Origin: Cryptomeria japonica
Lineage: Eukaryota > Streptophyta > Pinopsida > Cupressales > Cupressaceae
DNA length: 64,000 bases
Direction of reading: 5' to 3'
NCBI RefSeq assembly: GCF_030272615.1
Contig: NC_081406.1
Span: 474,533,400 to 474,597,399, forward strand
Numbering within the stretch: the first letter of the stretch is position 1; each line of letters begins with the position of its first letter. The notes below the pieces were generated by a model. That model was not told where the DNA came from. It saw only the letters and a list, made by a program, of their open reading frames with translations, and did no database searches. Of the stretch, positions 47,862 to 59,629 are shown piece by piece. Position numbers and translations under genes: made by a program.

Positions 47862-48740
47862 ACTTCAACAAAGAAATGGAGATAGGTAGAGAGATAACAA
47901 AAACAATTTACTCCAAATAGCCTCAAGATTAAATCATCTATCCCATATGAGATTTTCCTAGCAGAAGTGGGGGATTTTCCTTTTGAAGGATCAACTATGT
48001 TTCGACTGCTAAGTTATCTAAGAAGATTAGAAAACATGGAGATGCTTGCTGGCCAAAAGTGACAACGAGGTAGAAACTAGACCGAAGGAAGAGCACATGG
48101 ATGAAACAAAACATTAAATGGATGTATAAGTGAGATATTAACATAAAAGATTGCTCAAATAACAATGGCGAAATAAAAAAGTATGTGTAAGAAAAATTCA
48201 AAGAAAACATGTGGACAAGGTAAATAGGGAGGAAAAAAGGAATACTATATCAAACATTTCAATCCCACACATGACCATACACAAAAGAACTATATAGGAA
48301 TGGAAATAAAATGGAAAGCAAAAATGTTAATTGCTTAGATTAGAACCTGCTCACATCAACTTAGATGCAAAACTGGAAGATGGATGATACCTAAAGAGGA
48401 ATGTGAAGATAAAAGATGTAGATATTGCACTCAAGGGGTGATGGAGACAAAATGGCATTATATCATGGAGTGTCCAAGCTACAATGATATTCAGATCAAC
48501 TATGCTGAGACACTAAATGTAAACACCTTGGGTTGACCTATTTGACGAAGAAAAGATAACAAGGGTTGCAAATTCCCTAATCAAGATACACAGTGGAAGA
48601 TCCAAGACGCAAAAGGAAAAGGAGGTTTAGTAGTCATAGTGTTTTTTTTGGACTTTGCGTGCTTTCTTTGCTAGCTATCCATGGTTCCCATAAACCGTTT
48701 TGCCTTGTGGACGTTAAAAAAACATTCATTCATTAATTCA
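47862..48740 (+). pseudogene. L1-A ORF2 C-terminus and 3' end
   Basis: Starts with TSD CACTT and resumes L1: TSTKKWR, then SLKIKSSIPYEIFLAEVGDF and STMFRLLSYLRRLENM. Farther on is the LINE C-terminal zinc motif CRYCTQGVMETKWHYIMECP (48419-48478). Stops and a shift lie between. The 3' untranslated part ends near GCCTTGTGGACGTTAAAAA with an (ATTC)n-like tail (48725-48745). Completes the element begun at 16820. Confidence 0.85.
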
Positions 48741-48910
48741 ATCAAATACGTACATAGGGGCTCATATTTCGTGGAGAGTCAAGATTCTTATTGCTCAATT
48801 AAGAATTAACTCTCAATCAACTAGAAACGATAGTAAAAAAAACTTGAACAATATGAAAAGAAAAAATGTGTATTTTTTGAAAAAAAAAAACATTTTATTT
48901 TATAATATAA

Positions 48911-49375
48911 TAGGGGAAGAGCACCAGTAGTTGAGCACCCTAACTTCACGCTTCTCAAAATCTTACGTGGAAATTTCAAATCACTCCCAATTTTTTACAG
49001 TAGCTTACTTGGCAAGTCCCGTGCTTATAACTAAGCTTTCAATGCCACATCATCAAGTATGGTGCCACATCAGCATGCTTTTTGCCAAGGTGTCGAAAAC
49101 AACCCAAAAAAAAAGCGAGACCAATAGGCGTGCAAAAGAGGCCCCAATAGTTGTGCAGCTGATATGGCATCACTTAATTGGTTACTTTTTACAATATTAG
49201 TACATTTCCTAACAACTATTGGTACATTTCCTAACGACTATTGGTACATTTCCTAACAAAAATTGATATTTTATGTTTCAAACAATACGTTTTATTTGTT
49301 CCATTTTTGGAACAAAAGGTATCAACAACCCTCACAACAATTGATACATGCTCAACTACTGGTGCTCTTCCCCTA
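48911..49375. mobile_element. MITE, 465 bp with perfect terminal inverted repeats
   Basis: 48911-48937 and 49349-49375 are perfect inverted repeats of 27 bp (TAGGGGAAGAGCACCAGTAG and on). If TA is the target duplication the TIR is 25 bp beginning GGGGAAGAGC. Inside are three direct copies of TTGGTACATTTCCTAAC (49196-49258). No coding capacity. A TA duplication would point to Tc1/mariner-type mobilisation. Confidence 0.85.
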
Positions 49376-49840
49376 CCTTTGAAAACATCCAACAAACATA
49401 TCAATCAAATGACAATGCTTTTTTTATACAATTTATTCAATTAAAAGATTATAGAAAAAATACAGATGCTCATCATTTTCTTAAAAATAAATTAAAATAC
49501 AAAAGACCAACAAATTTACCATACCATAAATTATTTTTAAGTTAAAAGATTCACTCGAAGATGAGCCCCCCTATAAATTATGTTAGACGTTGTGTATAGA
49601 GGTCTCGCCACACATTGCAAGTAAATCAAGATCAAACCCTAACTGCCTAAAACGAAACCGAATGAGCTGACCAGAAGACCTTCGTGAAAGTTAAAAAAGT
49701 TTTTCATTCATTGTTAGGAAGACAACCAATATCCACTGTTAAATGTTTTTGTAACCGGTCAACGTACAATGGAATTTTGGCTCTGGACACCCGGATGCCA
49801 TAATTTTTAACCATTTACCCCACTACAAGAAAAACTGCCA
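49376..49840. other. Upstream region of the peptidase gene
   Basis: About 460 bp without a gene or recognised repeat. Confidence 0.4.
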
Positions 49841-49846
49841 CGATCG

Positions 49847-49852
49847 CACGTG
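49847..49852 (+). promoter_or_regulatory. G-box CACGTG upstream of the peptidase exon
   Basis: CACGTG in CGATCGCACGTGACAC, 254 bp before the ATG. G-boxes bind bZIP and bHLH factors in plants. A TATA-like TATTATATAG at about 49986 lies between. Functional role is inferred from position only. Confidence 0.35.
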
Positions 49853-50105
49853 ACACAGAGAGCACCAATCTGAGTAAGATTTCATGGAGTAATTCATTGA
49901 ACTTGTAACCATCGTAAGAGGGAAAGATAAAAGAGAACCCAATGAATAGATTATGCATACAGGCTCCCCGCAATGCCTAAATAAAATATTATATAGTGGA
50001 AAAACCCATTATAGTGGAAGAGGCAAAAGCGAAACCCATTGATTGAGGTGTAGGAGCAGCCTTGTTGTGAGCCTTTGTTGTGCGTTGAAAAATCCAGCTT
50101 GTTCA

Positions 50106-50459
50106 ATGCCCCATCTACAAGAGAATGAGTTCCATGTGGATGTTGAAGACATAGTAGAAAACCCTCTGCCTGGATGTGCAGTGCCAGGCTCCTTTGCCTT
50201 CTCACACGATGACACGCTTCTCTCTTATCTCTACAGTCCGGATGCCACGCTGCACCGAAAGCTCTACGTGATCGATGCATCCACAGCCAAGCAGGAGCTG
50301 ATGGTGAGTCCCCCGGGAGGTGGTGTGGACGAATCCAATCTCTCCTCTGCCGATAAGATGAGAAGGGAGCGCCTGCGAGAGCGCGGATTGGGCGTCACTC
50401 GCTATGATTGGGCAAACACTCATCACCCACACCGTCTCATGCTTCCTCTCCCTGCAGGG
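50106..50459 (+). CDS. Dipeptidyl-peptidase-IV-type serine peptidase, first coding exon
   Basis: 118 codons from ATG 50106 to a splice donor at 50460 (CAGGG|GTATGC), phase 0. It matches the N-terminal beta-propeller start of plant prolyl-oligopeptidase-family DPP IV proteins: VEDIVENPLPGCAVPGSFAF, LYSPDATLHRKLYVIDA, LMVSPPGGGVDESNLSSADK, RRERLRERGLGVTRYDWA and LMLPLPAG. The catalytic Ser-Asp-His domain would be far downstream and is not in the window. The reading frame is intact and rich in CpG and GC, unlike the transposon relics around it, so it looks like a living gene. I chose ATG 50106 over an in-frame ATG at 50043 because homology begins only after it. Confidence 0.8.
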
Positions 50460-51499
50460 GTATGCGTTTTCTCCCCCGATTTCTATTTCGTTGTTTCTCC
50501 CTACTTCCAATTATCATTAATTTATCCTTTAAATGGTATCTTCCCATGCTATCATATCAGTGTAATATTGAGAGATGACTTCTTATGAACCATGTAATAT
50601 GAATTAATGAAGATTGACTTGAAACTACTCTGTTGAATTTCATTTGATAAAAAATGATCTCAAAAATTCTGTTTTGTTAATTTGTTTATTCTGATCCGAG
50701 AGACACCTTGTTGCGGAATGCCAGACTTAAGAGTAACATTCGGTTGATTTTATGTTACAGCTATTTAATAAGTCAGGGAAATTCTAGATCAGAATTATTA
50801 GCAGATGAACTTCCCTTAAAACGAGTTAACAAGACGTTAATTTCTTTCTACTTCTTTCCAATTCTGGTTTGATAAACATGTGTAAAAACATCCATGGGAG
50901 TTGCTAAAGCATCCACGTGGTGGGCATAGCTTTACAGCCGCACGGTCACGTAAACTTCTTTTGGTTTTATGGACCTAATTAAAACCATTTCATGTCATGT
51001 CATTTCGTATACGTCATATGTTGTCAAAATACCCAGACTCCAGCCTTGACATCATGCTATCAGATCATGACAATATGTCCAAGCCCTTACACCCAGTTCA
51101 AATGCTTTCAATCACTCTAGTTTTAACTCAGGCTTAGGAAGTTGCAGATTTTCCAGAGATTTACACCTAGTTTAGTTCAAGTGTGGCCCACATTTTATGT
51201 ACTGGCAGTATGTTTGAAGGGGCTTGATTATAGGTCACACTCAGCATGTCTTATCTTATTCTTTTTTAACAAGAATATAACACAAGCCAAGTTCCTTCTT
51301 TACATGTGTAGCTTTAAATAAGCCGGCCTTAGAATAAGAAACCTACCATTTGTGAAACAAACAACATATAATGAGAAATAACAATGCTAACATCGTTGAA
51401 CAGCCCACGCAGTTTATTGTTTCTCAAAACTACCTAAAATATTCTATACGTTCTATAATTTATAAGAATCTATCTATTATCCGGACCCCTCCTTATGAC

Positions 51500-53010
51500 T
51501 AACTAGTCATAATACCAAGTTTTTCTCTAAGTTTGACAAATTTATCCCTGCCAAGTGGTTTAGTAATTATATCAGCAACCTGCTTCTCTGTAGGACACTA
51601 ATAAAGACAAATATCTTCACTATTGATCATCTTGCAGATGTAATAGTGATGAACTTGAGTATGGTTGGTTCTGTTATGACAGATTGTATCTTTCATCATT
51701 TTGAGCACACTTTGATAGTTGCAAAAAATAGTGAGGTCAGTGTTGTTTGGTCAAGTTGAAGATTGACCAACATCCTATGTAACCATAATGCTCCTTACCC
51801 TGTATGGATAGCTGCCCTATATTCCATTTTAGTCTTAGGTAAAGCAATCATACGTTGCAACTTGTTTTGCTAAGAAATTACTCTGGATCCAAAAGCAAAC
51901 ACATAACCTACTGTAGACTTTCTAGCATCAATGATCCAGCCCAATTGAAATTAGTATATCTGGATAGGATGAAATCTGCAGATTGCTGGTATAGATGCCC
52001 AAGTCAAGGGTTCCTTTGAATAGCCAACTTATTTTCCACTTTAGTGTTAGATAAAGCAATTATATGTTGCAACTTCTTTCGCCAACGGAGAACACTGGAT
52101 CCAAAGGTAAACACATAACATAATGTAGAATCTCTAGTATCAACTTATCCATCCCAATTAGAATTAGTATATCTGGATAGCATGAAGGCTGCAGATTGCT
52201 GATATAGATGCCCAAGTCAAGGTTTCCATTGACATTTGTTTTGCAGCTTGCCAATGTTCTTGTGGCTTGGATATGAATTGAGAAAACAAATCTTTACAAA
52301 ACATTAGGTCTGGCTGAGTTGTAGAAGGGTAATTTGAACTACCCACCAATTGATGATACATTGATTCATTGAATGGCGGTGAATCAATGTAAGTTGAGAG
52401 TTTTATCTTTTGACTTCCATAGGTGTAGATTTTGGATTGCACTTTGTCACTTTGAACTTGTCCAGAAGTGCTTGGGCATACTTAATTACTGATACAAAAA
52501 TAGTTTGATCAAATTTCCAAGATTGTACACCTAAGCAATAATGTAAGAGGCCAAGAACTATTATGTCAAAAACAAAACAATTATCAAATTTCACTTGTTG
52601 CATACTATTGGCCCTGCTTTGGATGATGGCAAGATCATTGACATAGTCAATTAAGTTCATTTAATGTAGAGATTGGCATTAGACTGACCTTTTTTAAATC
52701 TTAAATCTCAAAGATGATTAATTTTAAAATAATAGGCTCAAGGAGTTTTCTTAGCTCCATACAAAGACTTGATCCAACTTGTAAACCATATGTTCATTTC
52801 TAGAAACCTAGAATATTAGTGGCTGAACCTTGTAGACCTCCTTTGCCAAGTTTGCGATTAGCAAGATACTTTTAACAATCATTTGGTATACTTTCCATCC
52901 AAAGTGAGTGACAATTGAGATAACCAGTGAAAAGGCTATCATTGGCATGGTGGGGCAAAGTTTTCTTCATAGTCTAGTTCTTGTTGTGCTTATCCTCTAG
53001 TGACAACCTA
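51500..53010 (-). pseudogene. Copia RT and RNase H relic
   Basis: On minus: YVNDLAIIQSRANSMQQVKF (active-site YVDDL changed to YVNDL, about 52630), LGLLHYCLGVQSW, TIFVSVIKYAQALLDKFKVT, STYIDSPPFNESMYHQLVGS (about 52370), and RNase H parts. At 51530-51700 is the C-terminal part, on minus reading like HNRTNHTQVHHYYI and CPTEKQVADIITKPLG. Heavily decayed, no LTRs seen. Confidence 0.8.
51822..52220 (-). repeat. Tandem duplication of about 205 bp in the copia relic
   Basis: 51822-52013 and 52028-52220 are diverged copies of the same RNase H segment (both contain AGTATATCTGGATAG and TAGATGCCCAAGTCAAGG). Confidence 0.75.
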
Positions 53011-53502
53011 TGTTACTGGTTTGGTCCTTGCAGAACTTGAGTAACAATAAGGTCTGGTGGGTCTGGATTCGGCTCGTCTGTGGGTTCAAGTAGGGTCTGC
53101 TTAATGCCTGCGGGTCTGTCCAAGGCGAATCCAAGGTATATTTTTTCAGTATTTGCGCCAAATCTGGGAATTTCACCATTTTAATTTTTTTAATTTTGAA
53201 TTTTTACACCAAAAAGTGCAATTCGCCCCCCAAACCCTAAAATATGGTATAAAAAACATCCAAAAGGCAAAAGCATACTTATTTTTCATATTGTGAATGA
53301 AAAATAAAAATATTATCCTCCATTGCTGAACTTTTTTTCTTGCTTTCTATTGCACAAATAGAATTGAAGACTGATTGTTGAACGTTTCAAGCCGGTTGTG
53401 CTATTCCTACACATCTGTAAGAGTTTGTTTGTGATTAAGGAGATTGTAGAAGAAGATTTCTCCAAAAGAGGTAGGTTTTTTTAAGTTTTTGGTTTTTTTT
53501 CC
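53011..53502. other. Left flank of element E
   Basis: About 490 bp, with a G/C-richer part (GGGTCTGGATTCGGCTCG, GCCTGCGGGTCTGTCC) and then AT-rich sequence. No domain seen. It ends with TTTCC, the TSD of E. Confidence 0.4.
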
Positions 53503-54131
53503 TGTTAATGTTAATAGCTGCAGGAGATTTCATTATACCTCTGATGATGTAAAATCTCCTTGCTGTTGCTTTCCTGTCGGTGGTGGAGTATGTAACGACA
53601 TTCAATGTAACAGCATTCAATGTAATGACATTCAATGTGATGGTGTATTCGGCTCCTGTTGGTGGCAGAATATGTAACGGCATTCAATGTAACTGCCGCT
53701 TTGGGTTTTGCACGTATGAAGTGTTGGCCTTTCGTCTTCCTCCATCTTAGAGATGTTTCAAGCCTTGCCTTTAAAAAGGCATGTTGCTGTTTGTGTTGGT
53801 GTATGAAGTTCTCAAGAGAGAGTCTATTATATGTGATCACTTAAGCTGAGAGTTTTGTATCTTCTTTTTTTGCTATTTTGTATATTTTGTAGAAGCTTTC
53901 AGTTCTGATACATTGTCAGCTTCTACCATTGATTGTTAAGTGTTAACAATCTTGCTTGAGAGCATTGTATTCAAATTTTGTTCCTTCAATAAAGGTTGAT
54001 TTTTGGTGTGGCTGGGTTTTTCATCCTCAGATGGAGGGTTTTCCTAGGATAAAATTCTGTGTATCTTGTTCTTGTGAGATTTACTAAGTTTCAGATTTCT
54101 GTGTCTTATGTTTCTGGTTCTATCATTAACA
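53503..54131 (+). repeat. E 5' LTR (629 bp)
   Basis: TGTTAATGTTAATAGC to ATTAACA. Contains an array of (TGTAAYRRCATTCAA)-type 14-15-bp repeats (53590-53690), with about two units more than the 3' LTR, and a polyadenylation-like CAATAAAGG near 53988. Confidence 0.92.
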
Positions 54132-54144
54132 TGGTATCAGAGCC
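54132..54144 (+). other. E primer binding site (tRNA-iMet)
   Basis: TGGTATCAGAGCC directly after the 5' LTR. Confidence 0.92.
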
Positions 54145-54262
54145 AGGTCCGAGGCCGTCTCTGTCACAGGAGGCCCCAAGATTCTGGGAGGGTTGCTTGT
54201 TCATTGTTTGGTGTTATATGGACTATGTTTTCCTGTAGACAACACCATTCTCTAAGCTGCGA
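54145..54262 (+). other. E internal region, left piece
   Basis: 118 bp between the PBS and the F insertion. No start codon leads into a long frame. Confidence 0.6.
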
Positions 54263-54267
54263 CTTCA

Positions 54268-55549
54268 TGGTGCAGGAGCACCTAACCCAAACATACACCA
54301 GGAGGTTAAAGATCATGCCATGAATCATTTCACTCATATTTGAGTTTAAATGGTCATTTTAATGTATTTTGAGTCATTTTGTGAAGCATTGTAAGACATT
54401 TGCTCAAGATGTGTATTTGAGTCCTAATATGGTCTAGGAGGTCACATTGTGCAAATATGCCCATGCAAGGGTAAATAGGATGTAAAAGTATGTTTTGAGT
54501 CCATCTAAATGTATTTCAAGTGCACAAGCAAAGATTAGGGGTCATTTATCAAAATGTCAAAATTGTCAGTTGTGTCAAAAATGTTGTCAAGCACAAATTG
54601 CGTTATAAAGTGGCAAACCAAGGATGTAATTGGTCTTGGGTAGTTGTAACTACCATATGGATGTATGGTGGTTATAAAAACCATCATTTGGTCGAATCCA
54701 ATGGGTGTGTGTAAGATTGGAAGAAGGAAATGAATAACATTTGAAGTTTTTACACACTCCACATTGTTTTCTGGGTATAGCAGTCTGATCATTCACGTTT
54801 TTCTTTATGAAAAATCATTTGTATCCATTGGAAATGTATTGGATATGATAATGGCATGAGTTAACTTTGTTTTCCCTTTGGTTTCATTCAATTTCAACCA
54901 TTTTGAAGCAAGTTATGCAAGATTTGGTGAAAACTGTCAAAAAACCCTCCAAATTGGGGGTTTGTGGAGAGTTTCACTAAAATCTTTTGATTTCACCATT
55001 GGAGATTGTTGTAAATTTGGTTTTTTATATAGGGTTGAATTATATTTCAAATTAATTCAGTTTCAATGTGATTGGTTAAGTATTCTATGAGATATTTGAT
55101 GCCCTAGGCGGACTGGGAATGAAGAATTCTTGTTTTTTTTGTAACAGTCAAAATGGTCTTGGTGCAGAGAGAATAACTCTTAAATCCACCGTTGGATTGT
55201 TCTAAAATTTTAATATGGTTTTGGAAACCTAGCTTTCTACAATCTCACCAAAGAGATCTTCACAATATGGTCGGGTTGGAAAGTTATTAATAACTGAGTA
55301 CGGGTATATCAGACTGTCATTAATTGGGACAACAAAATGCATTGTTTGGGTCTTGAATAATGTTTAAAGGGTTATAAATGATATGAAAGATTTGATATTG
55401 GATTGGTTGGTTGATATTAATCTTGTTGGATGCCTCAAAAATATCAAGGTTGAATATCGATGATTATTTTGGGTCATTGAGCACCCTAGGATTGGGACTC
55501 TGTGGTTGATTTGGGGTTCTTGGTTGGTTTTTCATGATGCTTTGCATCA
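54268..55549 (+). repeat. F 5' LTR (1282 bp)
   Basis: TGGTGCAGGAGCACC to TTTGCATCA, followed by AAT and a PBS. Confidence 0.9.
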
Positions 55550-55552
55550 AAT

Positions 55553-55566
55553 TGGTATCAGAGCCC
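55553..55566 (+). other. F primer binding site (tRNA-iMet)
   Basis: TGGTATCAGAGCCC three bases after the F 5' LTR. Confidence 0.9.
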
Positions 55567-56019
55567 AGCAAAAGGTCTGGGTTTGGAAAGGTTTTTTGTG
55601 GATAGAACGCCGAGGGAGGCAATCCACATAGTTGTTTTATGTTTATGTTGTGTTTGGTTGCAGGTGTTGGATCCACCTAACTACAGAGGAACAGGTTGAG
55701 GAGAGAACCTGGTTGTGGTTGCCAAAAGACTAGGGAGAGAGGAAAAAGAGACTCCTAGGTGAGGCAAAGGAAGTGTGAGTTTGTGTGGATGCCTGAGGAA
55801 CACCTTGAGTTGCAGTCATTGGATACTCCATGGATGTGAGCATTTGAGAGTATGATTACCTTTTTGAAGTTGGTAACAGCAGCATGAGGATAATGAGAGA
55901 ATGATGAAAGGAAGAGGCAGAGATAAAGATGAAAACAAAGACAAAGTTTCAGTCCAAGACACAAAATTTTCTTGCAGGTTGTTTCCAAGGGACTTGGAAA
56001 GATTTCAAGGTCGGTAGTA
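55567..56019 (+). other. F internal region
   Basis: About 450 bp, purine-rich, no open frame of note on +. A purine-rich stretch before 56020 (GGGACTTGGAAAG) may act as polypurine tract. Probably carries packaging signals only. Confidence 0.7.
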
Positions 56020-57300
56020 TGGTGCAGGAGCACCTAACCCAAACATACACCAGGAGGTTAAAGATCATGCTATGAATCATTTCACTCATATTTGAGTTTA
56101 TATGGTCATTTTAATGTATTTTGAGTCATTTTGTGAAGCATTGTAAGACATTTGCTCAAGATGTGTATTTGAGTCCTAATATGGTCTAGGAGGTCACATT
56201 GTGCAAATATGCCCATGTAAGGGTAAATAGGATGAAAAGTTTGTTTTGAGTCCATCTAAATGTATTTCAAGTGCACAAGCAAAGATTAGGGGTCATTTAT
56301 CAAAATGTCAAAATTGTCAATTGTGTCAAAAATGTTGTCAAGCACAAATTGCATTATAAAGTGGCAAACCAAGGATGTAATTGGTCTTGGGTAGTTGTAA
56401 CTACCATATGGATGTATGGTGGTTATAAAAACCATCATTTGGTCGAATCCAATGGGTGTGTGTAAGATTGGAAGAAGGAAATGAATAACATTTGAAGTTT
56501 TTACACACTCCACATTGTTTTCTGGGTATAGCAGTCTGATCATTCACGTTTTTCTTTATGAAAAATCATTTGTATCCATTGGAAATGTATTGGATATGAT
56601 AATGGCATGAGTTAACTTTGTTTTCCCTTTGGTTTCATTCAGTTTCAACCATTTTGAAGCAAGTTATGCAAGATTTGGTGAAAACTGTCAAAAAACCCTC
56701 CAAATTGGGGTTTGTGGAGAGTTTCCCTAAAATCTTTTGATTTCACCATTGGAGATTGTTGTAAATTTGGTTTTTAATATAGGGTTGAATTATATTTCAA
56801 ATTAATTCAGTTTCAATGTGATTGGCTAAGTATTCTATGAGATATTTGATGCCCTAGGCGGACTGGGAATGAAGAATTCTTGTTTTTTTTGTAACAGTCA
56901 AAATGGTCTTGGTGCAGAGAGAAGAACTCTTAAATCCACTGTTGGATTGTTCTAAAATTTTAATATGGTTTTGGAAACCTAGCTTTCTACAATCTCAACT
57001 GAAGAGATCTTCACAATATGGTTGGGTTGGAAAGTTATTAATAACTGAGTACGGGTATATCAGACTGTCATTAATTGGGACAACAAAATGCATTGTTTGG
57101 GTCTTGAATAATGTTTAAAGGGTTATAAATGATATGAAAGATTTGATACTGGATTGGTTGGTTGATATTAATCTTGCTGGATGCCTCAAATATATCAAGG
57201 TTGAATATTGATGATTATTTTGGGTCATTGAGCACCCTAGGATTGGGACTCTGTGGTTGATTTGGGGTTCTTGGTTGGTTTTTCATGATGCTCTGCATCA
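56020..57300 (+). repeat. F 3' LTR (1281 bp)
   Basis: TGGTGCAGGAGCACC to CTGCATCA, then TSD CTTCA. The matching short open frames in both F LTRs (54520-54714 and 56271-56465) reflect sequence identity, not a gene. Confidence 0.9.
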
Positions 57301-57305
57301 CTTCA

Positions 57306-58450
57306 TTTCTCCGTTTCGGATTTCTTTGCGTGCACAACGAGATTTGTCTTCTCTCAGGCCTGTGACTTAGCCTCAAGCCGCCTTGAGTAGAGAAAGCTAC
57401 AACATTAATCCGAAAAGAAGGGACACGATGCTCCAGATTCGTTTGAGCAAGGCCACGAGCTTGGATGGCGGGGAATTGAAACCCGCAGCTTCTTTTTCGT
57501 GCCCTGATTATCTTGTATTGGCAGATTTGCTCGTCGCAAAAACCTTAGGCGCCGTATCCACTGCAATGCCATGAAACTTGCTGGTAGAAGGTCGAGGAGA
57601 CAAAGGGTATCACATCGCGTGAAGTCCACATTATTGTTTTGGAGGGACAAGATCGCATCTTCTCTATGTTGTTGCTCTTATCTGAGCATTGTCTAGGCTA
57701 TCATTATGTTACATATTGTTGGAGGTTGGTCACTCTACTGATTGGAGATTTGGAATTGGGGTATACTTCAACATACCTCTTGATCGCTACAACACTGAAG
57801 ATATTAAAATTGAGAAAAGAGGGCTCTCCTAATGAGAGGGAGCAGACTGCGAGGAGATTTTTGTTCTAATCTTAGGATGGTCATATTCCAAGGATCATGG
57901 TTATTTCAGTTTTAAAGGGAATCTAACATTTCAGAGGGACCCTGACATCCAGCTTCAGAAGGAGCCTGTTAATTCATTAGAGGCAACCTTGGGCGAGGAG
58001 GTCAGAAGGTTGATATAAGGTTCAGAGGGAGCCACGTCATCATGAAGATTTGGTTAATGCATTTTTCTCTGTGATGGAGAAATTTGAGGTGAAAGCCCTT
58101 GTAATGCATTTTTCTCTGTGATGGAGAAATTTGAGGTGCAAGCCCTTGTTAATGCATTCTTCTCTGTGAGAGAAGTTTGAGGTGAAAGCCCTTGTTCCAC
58201 CCTCTGGGAGTAGCCATGGTGGATGTCATGTTGAGAGACTCCATGACAACATCACGTTTGAGTGACTCCGTGATGAGAGCTTGTGTTTATTTCACACATG
58301 GGAGTAGCCATGGTGAACATCATGTTGAGTGAATCCATGATGCTATCACTTTGAGAGAATCTGTGATAAAGTGTAGCCATTATGTTTGTCATGTTGAGAG
58401 ACTCCATGATTTGAATATCTGTAAATGATATTTCCTTTGCTAAGAGGGAG
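57306..58450 (+). other. E internal region, right piece, with 3' tandem repeats
   Basis: No recognised domain; open frames at 57383-57574 and 57639-57869 are unlike known proteins. From 58048 there are three copies of a roughly 50-bp unit (TGCATTTTTCTCTGTGATGG then GAAATTTGAGGTG), then GGGAGTAGCCATGGTG units (58206-58320). These match the C1 3' region. A purine run, GCTAAGAGGGAG, ends at 58450 as polypurine tract. Confidence 0.75.
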
Positions 58451-59049
58451 TGTTAATGTTAATAGCTGTAGGAGATTTCATTATACCTGTGATGATGTAA
58501 AATCTTCTTGCTGTTGCTTTCCTGTCGTCGACATTCAATGTAACGACATTCAATGTGATGGTGTATTCGGCTCCTGTTGGTGGCGGAATATGTAACGACA
58601 TTCAATGGAACTGCCGCTTTGGGTTTTGCACGTATGAAGTGTTGGCCCTTCGTCTTACTCCATCTTAGAGATGTTTCAAGCCTTGCCTTTAAAAAGGCGT
58701 GTTGCTGTTTGTGTTGGTGTATGAAGTTCTCAAGAGAGGAGTCTATTATATGTGATCACTTAAGTTGAGAGTTTTGTATCTTCTTCTTTTGCTATTCTGT
58801 ATATTTTGTAGAAGCTTTCAGTTCTGATATATTCTCAGCTTCTACCATTGATTGTTAAGTGTTAACAATCTTGCTTGAGAGCATTGTATTCAAATTTTGT
58901 TCCTTCAATAAAGGTTGATATTGGTGTGGCTGGGTTTTTCACCCTCAGGTGGAGGGTTTTCCTAGGATAAAATTCTGTGTATCTTGTTCTTGTGAGATTT
59001 ACTAAGTTTCAGATTTCTGTGTCTTATGTTTCTGGTTCTATCATTAATA
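58451..59049 (+). repeat. E 3' LTR (599 bp)
   Basis: TGTTAATGTTAATAGC to ATTAATA, about 20 substitutions from the 5' LTR plus a roughly 30-bp deletion in its short repeats. Confidence 0.9.
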
Positions 59050-59629
59050 TTTCCTACATTTTTTTTTGCAAATGAACTCCTTTTTTTTGTTTTGAAGTTT
59101 TTGGTTTGTTTTCATCCTCTTAGGTGTCTATAATACATGCTTAATTTTTTAAAATGAATTGACTTAAAGGTATCTATATTTTTTGTTTTCATTTGTTTCT
59201 ATTATTTGAATGTTTTGTTTACTGAAGTTGTAGTCTTAGGTATTACAATAGCAACCGGTTCTAGCTCCGTGAGTTGACCATGCTTCAAAACAGACCCAAA
59301 CTCCCCCCTTTGGAAATATTTTGAAATTGTAGAGTAGCTTCTACGTGGTGGGGGTTATGTTTGGATTTATGGTGAATGTAAAGTTAGGTATTCAAGCTCA
59401 TTTAGTGGAGTGAAAAGCCATTTGCATAAGATCCCTAGACAAGGTGTCAAATTTTGTCTAGGAAAAGGTGGTAATGGCATTCCAGAACCACAAGTTTTGG
59501 CATATATCGAAGAGCAAGAAAAAGCAGATCAAGTAGTATGTTGTAAATCAAGTTATTCCCTTTTAAAGAAAGGGTCTCGAGGGATGAAGCCCCCCCCACC
59601 CCCCCACCCGTTGGTGATGTTTCCAAACC
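59050..59629. other. Right flank of E
   Basis: Starts with TSD TTTCC. T-rich, with no recognised gene; the open frame at 59410-59637 ends in a run of C and matches nothing known to me. Confidence 0.4.

Larger units (their letters stand above)
54268..57300 (+). mobile_element. F: TRIM-like LTR element nested in E
   Basis: Two 1.28-kb LTRs (54268-55549 and 56020-57300) around a 470-bp internal region with a PBS; TSD CTTCA at 54263-54267 and 57301-57305. By eye the LTRs differ at about 23 places. No coding capacity. Internal size fits TRIM elements, whose LTRs are usually shorter (a few hundred bp), so F is atypical. Confidence 0.9.
53503..59049 (+). mobile_element. E: non-autonomous copia-like LTR element
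   Basis: LTRs 53503-54131 and 58451-59049, PBS 54132-54144, TSD TTTCC at 53498-53502 and 59050-59054. Apart from inserted element F, the internal region is only about 1.3 kb and encodes no pol domain. The LTR start TGTTAATG and the 3' tandem repeats are shared with the coding element C1, so a C1-like element probably supplied the enzymes. Its right LTR ends TA instead of CA, one transition. Confidence 0.9.

Noticed and set aside
50202-50510. Open frames antisense to the peptidase exon
   Set aside because: Shadow frames of a GC-rich coding exon.
54520-56543. Duplicated open frames (64 and 85 codons) in both directions
   Set aside because: They occur because the two F LTRs are nearly identical; no domain.
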